From the NCBI GenBank assembly GCA_029379385.1, contig CM055618.1, positions 4,226,134 through 4,290,133 on the forward strand: a stretch of DNA of 64,000 nt, given 5' to 3'. Positions 54,284 through 64,000 of this stretch are shown here, in pieces. The notes under the pieces were generated by a model. That model did no database searches and was not told the origin of the DNA. It was given only the letters and a program-made list of their open reading frames with translations. Origin of the DNA: Quillaja saponaria. Taxonomy: Eukaryota; Streptophyta; Magnoliopsida; Fabales; Quillajaceae. Within the stretch, counting starts at the first letter, position 1, and each line of letters opens with the position of its first letter. A program made the translations under genes and the position numbers.

Positions 54284-54950
54284 TGAAGATGTATATTGAA
54301 TATTTCAACGACATATGTTTTGCTCAAAAGGACTTCCATCATTCCATGGTGCAAGTTCAACTATCTGTTGAGAATGTGTCCAACTCATGGCTTGCCAAAT
54401 TGGCTTCAACTCCATACATTTTACAATGGTTTGTGGTCACGGAAAGTGGTGAATATTCTAGCTGGTGGAGACTTCATGGATCTAAAGATAGACAAAGCTT
54501 ATGAGTTGTTGGATCATCCTAGCATATTCATGAGTGTCTACACCAATGAGGAGAAAATAGAGATGTCTCTAGAATTGGTACAAAATTTCATTCGACCATG
54601 TGTTCATTTCATAGAAGAAGAATCACATGAGGAAGTCCATGGTGCTTAACCTATTGGCCCTAATTTAGTCATAGAAAAAGAAGTCCATGACGAAATCTAA
54701 GATGACCAAATTAGTGAACCTTAATTGGATATTGAAGTCTCAAAATGAGGAAGCAACTTAAGACTTGATCCTAGAAGAAAAACCACAACCTCTTGAATCT
54801 AAATTTGCCACTAAAGAGAACAACTATGAAGATCCTATGTGGCTAACTCTTCCTCCACTTAAATTGGCCACTGAATTTGATGCTTATGAAGATCTGTTGT
54901 GGCCAACTCCTCCACCACCTTCTTTAGCATCATACATCTACACATACTAA
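54284..54950 (+). pseudogene. Athila/Tat-like gag remnant
   Basis: The 54296-54649 frame gives CPTHGLPNWLQLHTFYNGLW, AGGDFMDLKIDKAYELLDHP, matching the end of the Retrotrans_gag domain of plant gypsy Tat/Athila elements. An acidic tail with EEKPQPLESKF and a Pro-rich WPTPPPPSLASYI follows to a stop at 54948. Start and preceding gag are missing; the ATG at 54284 is probably fortuitous. Confidence 0.75.
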
Positions 54951-55419
54951 GTAAGATTTCCAAAGCCAAGTGACGTTGAGCGCACGTGCCAATTACTACC
55001 ATATATTGCCAAGTTTGAGGGCATCTTGAATCAAGACCCGTATATAATGTTATATGACACTTACTATGGGCGAAATATGCATGTTTAGAAGCACTATTTC
55101 AATAGTCAAGCCGATGACTATAAATCTAGTGCTTCTTGGGATGCAACCCAAGTTTCTAAATTTTTTTTTTTTTATTTATGTTTTAGTTCTTATTGAGTGT
55201 TGTTTACTTTTGCAGGTTCATCATACAAGGGAGTCTTTCTATCCTTATCCTTTATTTATTTTACACATTGGGGACAATGTTAGTCCTAATTTTGGGGGAG
55301 GGTTTTATTAATGTGCTCATGTTTTTAGGCTGTTAAATTGTTGTGAAAAATACTATGCAAGTGGGTGTCATTTAAACAAGCAATAAAGGATAAGTTAAGT
55401 ATTGTTCCAATGAGGAATT
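54951..55419 (+). other. Athila/Tat-like 3' internal region and PPT-like tract
   Basis: Carries AGTGCTTCTTGGGATGCAA / CCCAAGTTTCT (55123-55160, also at 35150), a poly-T run, and GGGGACAATGTTAGTCC followed by TTTGGGGGAGGG near 55268-55305. This block is typical of Athila/Tat elements ahead of the 3' LTR. The DNA that follows is an LTR in the opposite orientation. Confidence 0.65.
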
Positions 55420-56601
55420 AATTCTATCAAACCAAGTACTATAATTTGCCAACTCCAATTTATCTAGACAATTGAAAACCTAGGTTTATAATTTCTCTCA
55501 CACTTCACTTGACTTGCCTTTATCCTATCATGCTTAGTTATGATATTATGTTATTAACCTAGGGTTCCAAGTTTATTATAAGTATCTTTCGAATTGCTTA
55601 TAATTCATACCTTAGTTAATCAATTCACTATATATCTATGAGAATTGAATTAAGCAAGGTTCATTAAGAACAAACCTAATTTGGCTACACAAGGCATAGG
55701 TATATATCTATCCTATATACAAATCAAATTCAAACAACTAGGTGAATGAATTCAAACATGTGTTTATCATTTGAAGGCTAACCCTAGATTTCTTTTGTCA
55801 AGGTTCCTCTAAGTTACTAAGTCTATCTAATTAGTGATCAAGCAATTAGAAACAATGAAGGTAGAATGATATAAATAACAATAATATCAAACCCTAAGCA
55901 ATCCATAGATGAAATTAAACCAAACTACATGTGAGTTCTATAAAAATCCTTGAAAAAGGATTTAGTTCATGCTACTAGATGTAAACATGACTATAGCTAA
56001 GCAAATCATGAAGGAAATAGAGAAAACAAAGAGGATGTCAGTCTCCAAGCTCTTCAAAATCCCTTGCTCCTCTATATCTCCAAAAATCCCTTGCTCAATT
56101 GTGTTTTTAATCCCCAATATAAACCTCCTTAAATAGGCTCCAAAACCCATAAAAAGAAGTTAATTCAGACTAGGAATGGATCTGATGCCCCATCATTGAA
56201 GTTCCGGTGCCTCAGCACTAAAAATCATATTGCAAGATCATGTTGGTTGCTTGCTGTAGCTTTCTAGCACCTAGGCACTGGCTGCCATTGTCTTGGGTGC
56301 CCCAACTCTAGCTTCCTGGTGCCTAGGCACCAATGTTCTCTGCCTAGATAGTGTTTTGCATGATTTTGATCACTGTGGCACCCGTTGTGTAGGAAATCTT
56401 TGTTTGACTTCCTTTAAGCATTAAACCTTCAAAACACACAAAATAAGTTAAGAATCAATGGAATTCCTAAGCATACTCAACTAGGATTCAACACTTTAAA
56501 ACAAATGACTCAACTAATCAACAATCAAACTAAAACTCAATAACATGGCAAATAATATGAATAAAAAGGATATGTAATAAGGCTATTTCATAGACTTATC
56601 A
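55420..56601 (-). mobile_element. Athila/Tat-like LTR, minus orientation
   Basis: Reverse complement of 53051-54120: it ends ATTTCATAGACTTATCA at 56601, the LTR start on the minus strand. It carries CACCTAGGCACTGG/GTGCCTAGGCACC blocks and the AACTAGGATTCAAC block shared with 22085-22429. Frame 55962-56150 is a shadow. Confidence 0.78.
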
Positions 56602-57470
56602 CACCCCCAAGCTTGTTTTGCTAGTCCTCGAACAAAAGAAAAAATAAGACACATACAAAAATGACTAGCTAAAGGATTCATCACTAACATAAAGGCATCC
56701 CTAACTTGCTCTCAAAAGTTTCAATAGTGTAGACCTCAAGGATCAATAGGTCTTTATAAAGTTTGTAGTGTAAGCTAGGGTAATGGTATGATAAATGAAA
56801 TTTTAAGGCTCAAATTACTCTAAGCTTAGACCTTTGTAGAGTTCTTTTCCACAACCCAAGTAATACCCACTTGGCATACTCTTTTCCTTTCCACCACTTC
56901 ATGTCTTTTTCTACTTTGCTTGACTTTGCCTTCTTTTTTTTTTTCAACTCTTGTCACACCCCTAAGCTTATTTCTTTATTATGAATATAGGGGTGATCAA
57001 GAGGTACAAATGTATACCTTTTTTTACTTTTTTTTTTTTTTAATTCCAAGCTTTTCTCCTTTTTCTTATAACATAACTCAATATATGCATCAAATGATCA
57101 ATATGCTTAAGAGTAAGGGTTTCAAAACTGGAATTTAAAAGAATGGTTAGGCAAAAATTTTATGGGTGGCAAATAAAAGGAAATATAGGCTCAATGAGGT
57201 ATCTAGGGTTATAATATAAGACATGGTAAGCTTATAAGGCTCAGACGGTCCAAAGATGTTCTAAATCATGTCCGAGAAGGAAACAAATTCAAAGGTTCCT
57301 AACTAAATATAAACTGTCAAATAAGCAAAATAATCCCAAGAAAAAGATCAAGCACACCAATAAAACCCTCCTCCAAACTTAAGATTAACATGCTCCCCAA
57401 TATGTAAAATAAATAAAGGATAACGATAGAAAGACTCGCTGGCAATGAAGCAAGGTGGAAAGCTGCCATT
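56602..57470 (-). other. Athila/Tat-like 3' internal region, minus orientation
   Basis: Immediately right of the LTR start lies CACCCCCAAGCTTG, the PPT (AAGCTTGGGGGTG on the minus strand), then CTAGTCCTCGAAC. The rest matches 30616-31125 on the same strand (GTAAGCTAGGGTAATGGTAT, GACGGTCCAAAGATG, AGGTTCCTAA). Non-coding; poly-T tracts near 56935 and 57030. Confidence 0.72.
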
Positions 57471-57626
57471 TACATAATTTTAAGTATACCTATATATTTA
57501 TATATATACTTTAATCCTAATAGAACAATGCATGTATTATATTAGATTACTATCTTAATATTTTTATTTCCATTAACATCTACCTTAAATCATGCTAGCT
57601 AGTTAAGGTGAAACTTAGCATGTATT
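57471..57626. other. Unassigned AT-rich spacer
   Basis: About 155 bp of AT-rich DNA between the Athila-like internal region and EPRV segment D; nothing recognised. Confidence 0.5.
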
Positions 57627-57729
57627 CACCTTTGTCTTTTAAATATTTGCTCTGGACTGCTGAATCTTATTGCAACTGTTATACTATGTTCTGTGTGTGT
57701 CTTTGTCTGTATGCGGTAGCTTCCCCTAA

Positions 57730-57743
57730 TGGTATCAGAGCCA
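57730..57743 (+). promoter_or_regulatory. EPRV primer binding site (initiator tRNA-Met)
   Basis: TGGTATCAGAGCCA, complementary to the 3' end of initiator tRNA-Met, as in Caulimoviridae where it defines genome position 1. It is intact here and decayed in segment B. Confidence 0.93.
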
Positions 57744-57914
57744 GAAACCTTAAAGGTTGGTAGAGTGTGAGAATAGTCTTAAACTATTTGTTCATTTGTC
57801 TTCAAAGTAGAGGAGTTAAACTCAGGAAACAAAGTCGAGGCATCTGATAACCCGTGTAGTCCATTAAGTAAAGGATGTTGAGTAAGTCCTTTGACAGTTT
57901 GGCCTTTTGACTCG

Positions 57915-58885
57915 AAGTAAATATCGCTGGTATTTTGAGAAGATTTTCAAACTTTGTTAATTCTTCTAGTTCTAGTTCTTATAACTTGTCCGGGAATAAT
58001 AAAGAAGTTATTCTAGTAGAAAATATAGAGAAATAACTTCAAAATGGGAATCTTCCTCAAACTTCTGATAAACAAATTTATAGGAAATGTAGTTTTAGTC
58101 TAAAACAAAACTACATAATTAAAAATATGGAAGAGTCTATTCCCTTAAAGGAGGGTCAAGATACATTCAAACTTTTCTCTTCTAATTAATAGAAGAACAT
58201 AAAAAGAAATTTAAATATCTTCATATAGGAATGGTTCAAGTGGCGTTAAAACCATTAACCAGATTTGGACTAAATACTTCTGCCCTTATATGTGTTAGAG
58301 ACAAAAGACATAATAAGTTCTCAGACTCCTTATTAGGGTGTATAGAATTGAGTCTCTGTGATGGTCTTATCTTCTTTAGTTTGCTATCCTAATTTTTCAA
58401 TATCCTTAATTGATCAAAACATAATGAATGCATTAATTTTAAATATTCAGTCTCATGGTTTTGACATGTTATTAGGATCTGAAAACGAAGTCCTAAAATT
58501 ATAAGGTAATGAACACTATGGCTCCTAATGCTAAGATTGAGTCAAAAAGAGGTGAAACCACACTTTTTATAGCCAATCTAGCTAAGAAAAATATGGTGGT
58601 GCCTAAGACAATTACATGGGATCAAGTAAATCTTCCAGAAACTTGGAAAATTGACCATGGGATTCCCCCTAAGAAAATAGAGTTTAGAGACTTAGAATCA
58701 GTAATTGAATATACTGATGGTGATGTACGGATAAAATTCTCTTCAAATAGAAAAATCAGATTAAATTTAGGAGAATCTTCTAGAAGGAGGTCTACTTCCT
58801 CCATTCCTACCACTGAAGCTGAAAGAAACTCGGTAATTGAGGGAATTATAAAATCAAAAATCAAGTTAGTCACCCTCAGTACCAA
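57915..58885 (+). pseudogene. EPRV movement protein remnant (segment D)
   Basis: The start codon seen at 37477 in segment B is lost here (reads ATC near 57922). Otherwise the N-terminal third missing from B is present with two or more stops, including EESIPLKEGQDTFKLFSS near 58130. RHNKFSDSLLGCIELSLCD spans 58305-58370 and the C-terminal part 58509-58889 carries KIESKRGETTLFIANLAKKN and SSRRRSTSSIPTTEAE. A short deletion around 58495 shifts the frame. Confidence 0.82.
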
Positions 58886-60715
58886 GTAGAAACACCTTCA
58901 AAGTTAGGGTTAAAATCACCCTCAAAGATAATTCTCCAACACACTCTGAAATGGGATACAACATATGCATGTTATCCTCTAGAGAATCATTTCATCCATT
59001 CACCATTAAACATAAACAGTTCTATACAGCTTTCAGTGAAAAAGAAAGAGATTACTGGATCTCTATGCATAAGCTGTATATGGATAAATTCCATAAGAAA
59101 CCAACATTCTTTAAGTGGCTTGAACGAGCCTTTAGGTTCCACAAAAAAGATTGGCCTGATTTTGAGGATCCTATGTTCGTTAATGTTCTAGAAACTGCTT
59201 ATCAAAACTTTTTCACCAGGGAGGGAAAACTTTTTCACCAGGGAGGGAAAGAATATAGCAACAATTCATTCTCTAGAGTCATCACTTTCAGTTAAAAAAT
59301 CTAAAGGTGAAATAATAGCTAATCTTTATTTAGCTATACCAAAAGAAGCCTCTACGTCTAGTGCCTTGGTTGAAATATCTAACCAAAACAATTACACAAA
59401 TTTATTTCTTCAGTCCTTAGGAAAACAGTCCTCAAGAATAGAAAATACCCAACAAATAATTCCTCAGACTCCAAGATCTTCTATCTGCTAAGATAGATCA
59501 TATCATGATAAAGCCACCCCCATAAGTCAATATGAAATTCAAAAAAGAATCTAAAATTAATGATAAAAACTTTGTGGATGAATTAGTCAATAGGTTACAA
59601 AAGTTTAACATATCTGAAAAGAAAAGTGTCAACATGCTAAGTCAAAATCAAGAAAAGTCATGAAGAAAAGACTCACATTTAGAAGTTAATAAACTTCATT
59701 GGAGTAAGACAACTCCAACTGCCCCATCAAAAATGTACTACCCAAGACCCTTACCATTAGATCTCCAGTATGAAGACAATGCTATTCAAGATAGGGTCTA
59801 GCATGTAGGTCCAATGGTAACATTGATAGGGAAATAACCCTAGCCATAATTAGTAGAATGGAATACCAAGTCCTCCAAACAACCAAACACATGCTAATTT
59901 ATGTCATAGCATGTAGGTCCAATGGTAACACTGATAGGGAAATAACCCTAGCCACAATTAGTGGATCATAGGTCAACTATTAGGATCGCGGGATTTCCAC
60001 CTTTCAGATGTCTCTAAACAAGAGATTTTAAAATCTGTAAAACAAGAAAATGGAAATTTGATAACTGACAGAGTTAATACTTTGATCTATACTATTATAA
60101 ACCAATTTGTAGGAGCTAATATGCTTAGGTTAGATAGATCACATGAACAACTGATTAATCTTAGGTGTCCAGATCAATCTCACTTCCAGTGGTATAAAGA
60201 TGTGTTCTTGTCTAGAGTTTATCAGAGACCAGACAGTCAAGCTGACTTTTGAAAAGAAAAATTCTTAGCAGGTCTCCCAACTCTATTTATTGATAAAATA
60301 AAAAATAAATTAAAAGATAAACATGGTGGTAATATACCCTATAGTAATTACACCTATGGAGAACTAGCTTCTGAAGTAGTGTCAGAAGGAATATAATTAT
60401 GTAATGATATTAGGTTAAAAAGACAAATTGACAAAGAAAAACTATATCGAAAAAGAGCCTTAAGAAATTTTTGTGAACAGTTTGGGTACCTTTCAGGAAG
60501 CCAATTTAATCAGTCTAAAAAGATTCATAAATTTCAAAAGAAATTCTCTAATAAACCATATAAGAGAAAACAATATAAAAGGAATTATAAGGTAAAAGCA
60601 GCTTTTTTCGAATCTAGTAAAAAACTTGTAACAAAGGAAGCTAATTATAAAAAAGTTCCTATTTGTTATAAGTGTGGAAAACCAGGTCACTTCCAGAACA
60701 ATGCAGAGTTAAAAA
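58886..60715 (+). pseudogene. EPRV coat protein region (segment D)
   Basis: 58951-59295 gives ERDYWISMHKLYMDKFHKKP, FEDPMFVNVLETAYQNFF; a 20-odd-bp duplication of the TTTTTCACCAGGGAGGGAAA block sits at 59210-59250. A segment with about 55 bp repeated at 59799 and 59907 follows. 60058-60252 gives MLRLDRSHEQLINL and HFQWYKDVFLSRVYQRPDSQ. The zinc knuckle starts CYKCGKPGHFQN at 60664, but a single-base loss shifts the frame before the last Cys, so the finger is incomplete. Confidence 0.82.
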
Positions 60716-61365
60716 GAAAATTAATGCTCTTCAAATTGATAAAGGTTTAAAGAAATCTTTATGTCAAATCTTATTAGAAGAATCTAATGAAGAAAAGGGA
60801 CAAATGAATGCTCTTATAATAGAGCAGTATAAGTCAGACTCGAGTCTAGAAGAGTCAGAAGATGAATATAACTTTGAGTCAGAACAGTCTAAAAAATTAA
60901 AATGTTGTTCTGATAATGATTGTGATTAATGTATCCTAAAAACTATAGGATTAAACAATCTTAGTATAAATGTCTTGTCTAAAGAAGAAAATCTAATTCT
61001 AGATTTAATTGATAAAATTGCAGACCTTGAAGAAAGAAGAATACAGTTAGAAAACTATATTCAAATGTCTAACAAGGGTAAAAGTTCAGTAATAAAAGGA
61101 AGTATAAAAGATGATTCTTATTCCTTTAAGAATATTATTGAAAGAGTAAAAACTATTACTCTTCATCAATAGAACCAACTATTGCTGATTTAAAATAAAA
61201 AATTAATGAAATTAAGGAAGAAGTAAAAACTCTAAAACAGAGAGTTTCTATTCTAGAAGAGTCAGATGAAGATCAATTCCAAGGCCTTTTATGGGAATCA
61301 TTAAAAGAAACAAAAAATTCATAACCTGAGAATAAAGGGAAAAGTATAACGATACAAGAACCTAA
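60716..61365 (+). pseudogene. EPRV acidic/coiled-coil linker (segment D)
   Basis: Counterpart of 39785-40470: SDSSLEESEDEYNFESEQSK, then LSKEENLILDLIDKIADLEE and KGSIKDDSYSFKNIIERVK. The LSKEE unit is present once, so the duplication in segment B is private to B. Confidence 0.75.
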
Positions 61366-61803
61366 AGAAGGAATTGTAAACATCCCTAATGATTTAGAAG
61401 GATAGATTTGTGTTGTAGATTTAGTTATAGCTCAAAAATGGTTTACTAAAATAACCATAATTGTGAATACTGAATTCAGTTTTCAGTATGTAGCCTTAAT
61501 AGATTCAAAGCAGATTTGAATTGCATAAATGAAGGATTAGTTCCATCCAAGTATTTCCAGAAAACAATTCAAATACTTCATGCTGCAGATGAGAATCGTC
61601 TAATTATAGACTACAAATTGTCTAATGCTGTAGTCTGTAAGAACAAGGTTTTCTTTCCTATACCCTTGTATTAGTCAAAGGCCTAGCTCATGGAGTAATC
61701 TTAGGAAACCATTTTTTACATATGTTATTCCCCTTTTCCAAGATAGATGAATCAGGGGTAGAAACTATAATAAAGGGTAGGCAAATTAAATTTGAATTTG
61801 TTA
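61366..61803 (+). pseudogene. EPRV protease remnant (segment D)
   Basis: Reads FQYVALIDS then loses frame inside the active site (GATTCAAAGCAGATTTG, one base shorter than the same stretch in segments B and C). The LSNAVVCKNKVFFP and LGNHFLHMLFPFSK regions, deleted in A or B, are present. It ends at QIKFEFV where the viral sequence stops. Confidence 0.8.
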
Positions 61804-62464
61804 ATGTGATTAGTGTTAGTTATTTTGCTTGACCTAATTAACAAAGAGGTAAGGATAGGTGGGAAAGACTTGTTTCCATGGTTGATTTGAATGCATATGT
61901 GTATATTCAGATTGGTATTTGTTTTTTTTCAATGATTAATAGCTCATGAATCTTGGTGAAAACTTCTTTGCAATTGAGTCTTACAAGTCTTTGGTTGTTT
62001 GCTTGCTTAGTTTAGTAAGTTTCTACCAAAAATTGTTTTTTACATTTAGAATTTAATTCTCTTGTTTTTCTTTCTTGCTTAGCTATTTTAATTTAGTTTA
62101 GGTCAAATATCAACACCCCATTTATTGACTTTGCTGTTTTGAGTGCATATTAGTTAGTTTGCAAATTTATAGCATATTATCATCACAACCTATGTTATAA
62201 GTCCATTCATTTTTTTACATTTGTTTTGTTTTATATTTTCTTGCATTAGTTTGATTTACTTTTATTGCTCATTATAGTATTCAGCTTAGGTAGATATACT
62301 TGAACTTCTTGTGCTCTTTTGCTTTGGTTCAATTTAATTAAATAAGAACTACTTGCTTGAATTAAATTTGATTAACTTGTTTCTCTGTGGGATCGATACC
62401 CTAGTTACAATAGTACAAATCTAGTTAGTTAGGTTTTGATTTGGTGAACATCAATGACTCATCA
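61804..62464 (+). mobile_element. Athila LTR, 3' part
   Basis: LTR sequence ending TCAATGACTCATCA a few bases before an Athila-type PBS. It contains CTGTGGGATCGATACCCTAG near 62390, a phrase common at the 3' end of Athila LTRs. The left end is lost at the junction with EPRV segment D. Confidence 0.82.
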
Positions 62465-62469
62465 AATTT

Positions 62470-62487
62470 TGGCACCGTTGCCGAGGA
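62470..62487 (+). promoter_or_regulatory. Athila primer binding site (tRNA-Asp type)
   Basis: TGGCACCGTTGCCGAGGA, close to the Athila PBS TGGCGCCGTTGCCGGGGA. It follows AATT after the LTR end, the usual Athila arrangement. Confidence 0.92.
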
Positions 62488-62796
62488 AACTAATCTTTTA
62501 ATTTGATTCAAGCTTGTGTTTTTGTTTAGTTTAGATCATTTATGTAGGTTATATGTTCGATTTCAAAGAAGACTGTACCCTCCACAGTGCAACTTAAACA
62601 ATTTTACGAAGAGTAAGCTGAGGTAATCAATTGAACTCCACCACAAAGCCCAATTGAAGAGGTCAATCCTAAAATACGTGTAGTGAGAGATTACATCAAA
62701 TCAGTCACACAAGTAGAGTTTGCATCACAAATAGCACATCCTTTGGCTTTCAAATTGAAGGAAGAAATTGCACCAATACATTAACAGGTTGAAAAC

Positions 62797-64000
62797 ATGG
62801 CCACTCAACAACCTCGCACTCTTAAGGAGCTCGCCACTCCTAATCTTGACCATCAACTTCTTTGCATTAATTTTCCTCATATTGATGTCCCATTTGAGCT
62901 TAAATCTGGTCTTATTCACATACTTCCTACTTTTTGCTGTCTTTCAGGTGAAGATCCACAAAAACATCTCAAGGAATTCCGTTTAGTGTGCTCGAGCATG
63001 AATCCAATGGTGTGACCGAGGAGCAATCAAACTTCGAGCATTCCCATTCTCCTTAGGTGATGCAGCTAAGAAGTCACTATATAACATTCCCTCTAGCTCA
63101 ATCACTACATGGAATGAGATGAAGTTGCTTTTCTTGGAGAAGTACTTTCCTGCATCACATGCTGCAAATATAAGAATTGGAATAAGGCAATACAATGGTC
63201 AAACCTTATATGAGTATTGGGAAAGATTTAAGAAGTTGTGTGCTAGTTGCCCCCATCAAATCTCTTATCAACTCCTCATCCAATACTTCTACGAGGGTTA
63301 CAAGAAAAGAACATATTGATGCCTCAAGTGGAGGGGCATTAGTTGACAAAACACCTGACGCTGCAAAGTAATTAATATCCAACATAGCTGCCAATTCACA
63401 ACAATTTGGAACTCGCATGGATGCACTCTCCAAAAAGTAAATGAAGTATCTCTAACATTGAATGAAAAGTTGGCAATCTTATTTCTCTTGTGCGTTCTTT
63501 GGCTGTTGGAAATGTGTTGCAAATGAAAGCATGTGCCATTTGCTCTAACCAAGGGCATCCAACCGATATGTGTCCTACAATGCTAGATGATCATGTGGAA
63601 ACAAGTTAATGCCATTGGTGGCGCTTTTCTTGGACAACCACAACGTAAGTATGATCCATATTCTAACACATACAATCCTGGCTAGAGAGTTCACTCTAAC
63701 TTGCATGATGGGAATTAACCATAATATCAATCCAGACAACCCCTACAACCAATGAATTCATCCAATTCTGGTTCGTCTATCGAAGATATGATGAAAGCAA
63801 TGGCATCCAATACGCCTTCCAACAAAGCATGATGCAAAGTAGGACAATTTGCTACTAGTATGGGTAAATTGGAAACACAAGGGTCTGATAAGCTGCTTTC
63901 TCAAGTTAAGAAATGGAAAAGAGCTTGGAGAAAATAAACCAAGAAATAATGCATTGAAGAGATTGAAGTCGAGTCCAAAACTTCTTCAAAGTTGTCCGAG
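62797..64000 (+). pseudogene. Athila gag, runs off the window
   Basis: The ATG at 62797 opens MATQQPRTLKELATPNLDHQ, then FELKSGLIHILPTFCCLSGE and QKHLKEFRLVCSSMNP, the canonical Athila Gag start. A frameshift near 63012 follows. Then WNEMKLLFLEKYFPASHAAN, IRQYNGQTLYEYWERFKKLC, ASCPHQISYQLLIQYFYEG and DASSGGALVDKTPDAAK come in changing frames. A zinc knuckle CAICSNQGHPTDMC lies near 63535-63575, then QPQRKYDPYSNTYNPG near 63640. Several frameshifts and stops make it inactive. An upstream in-frame stretch (VVRDYIKSVTQVEFASQIAH, before a stop at 62781) may be part of the original ORF. Confidence 0.93.

Larger units (their letters stand above)
57627..61803 (+). mobile_element. Endogenous pararetrovirus segment D (5' two-thirds)
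   Basis: Begins in the intergenic region (GTCTTTTAAATATTTGCTC, matching 43108 and 43220 in segment B). It passes through an intact PBS, movement protein, coat protein with a broken zinc knuckle, acidic linker and protease. It ends in the protease-RT connector at about 61803, where an Athila LTR begins. RT is absent. It retains blocks deleted in segment B (58000-58230, 59520-59770) and has duplications of its own. Confidence 0.88.

Noticed and set aside
54284..54504. ATG-initiated 73-codon frame as an independent gene
   Set aside because: The neighbouring frame carries clear gypsy gag motifs; this frame is an out-of-phase overlap.
62380..62410. tRNA-like B-box (GGGATCGATACCC)
   Set aside because: No A box or foldable cloverleaf around it; the phrase is a conserved part of the Athila LTR 3' end.

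Overview
This 64 kb window looks like nuclear DNA from a dicot plant: strongly AT-rich and made almost entirely of nested, decayed retroelements. I found no convincing host protein-coding gene, no tRNA gene, no CRISPR array and no bacterial-style operon. The species cannot be fixed from the sequence. Element types seen are Ty1/copia, Ty3/gypsy chromoviruses (CRM/Reina-like and Tekay/Del-like), Athila/Tat-like gypsy elements, one CACTA terminus, and four segments of one endogenous pararetrovirus (EPRV, Caulimoviridae-like). Every coding region is broken by stops, frameshifts or deletions.

Layout. 1-1.54 kb: gypsy RT/RNase H/integrase remnant. 1.54-11.47 kb: a minus-strand copia element split twice by solo LTRs of one family (family 1: 4112-6738 and 7480-11252), each with a perfect 5-bp target duplication. 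12.2-15.2 kb: a plus-strand copia gag split by a third family-1 solo LTR (13027-14841). 16.77-17.76 kb: EPRV segment A. 18.8-22.4 kb: an Athila-like LTR holding an internally deleted gypsy element with 354-bp LTRs. 22.4-30.6 kb: a patchwork of chromovirus LTRs and pol fragments in both orientations. 30.6-36.6 kb: Athila-like 3' regions, a CACTA end and unassigned DNA.

36.57-53.05 kb is best read as one Tekay/Del-like chromovirus. Its 5' LTR is split by a 7.7 kb EPRV complex (segment B plus strand 37289-43308, segment C inverted 43309-45002). Its RT is split by a fourth family-1 solo LTR (46829-48696, TSD TGCAG). About 270 bp of its integrase is replaced by an antisense fragment of 25S/26S rRNA. 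Its chromodomain, polypurine tract and 3' LTR follow. 53.05-57.5 kb holds oppositely oriented Athila-like LTRs with a gag remnant between them. 57.63-61.80 kb is EPRV segment D, with an intact tRNA-Met primer binding site. 61.8-64 kb is the 5' end of an Athila element (LTR end, PBS, gag) running off the window.

The parts do not form a pathway; they record successive insertion, recombination and deletion. The observations most worth following are the inverted EPRV arms inside a retrotransposon LTR (a possible hairpin RNA source), the rRNA fragment inside an integrase, and an LTR flanked by a PPT on one side and a PBS on the other (a scar of a tandem element array). Boundaries marked approximate were placed by eye from homology between copies in the window.
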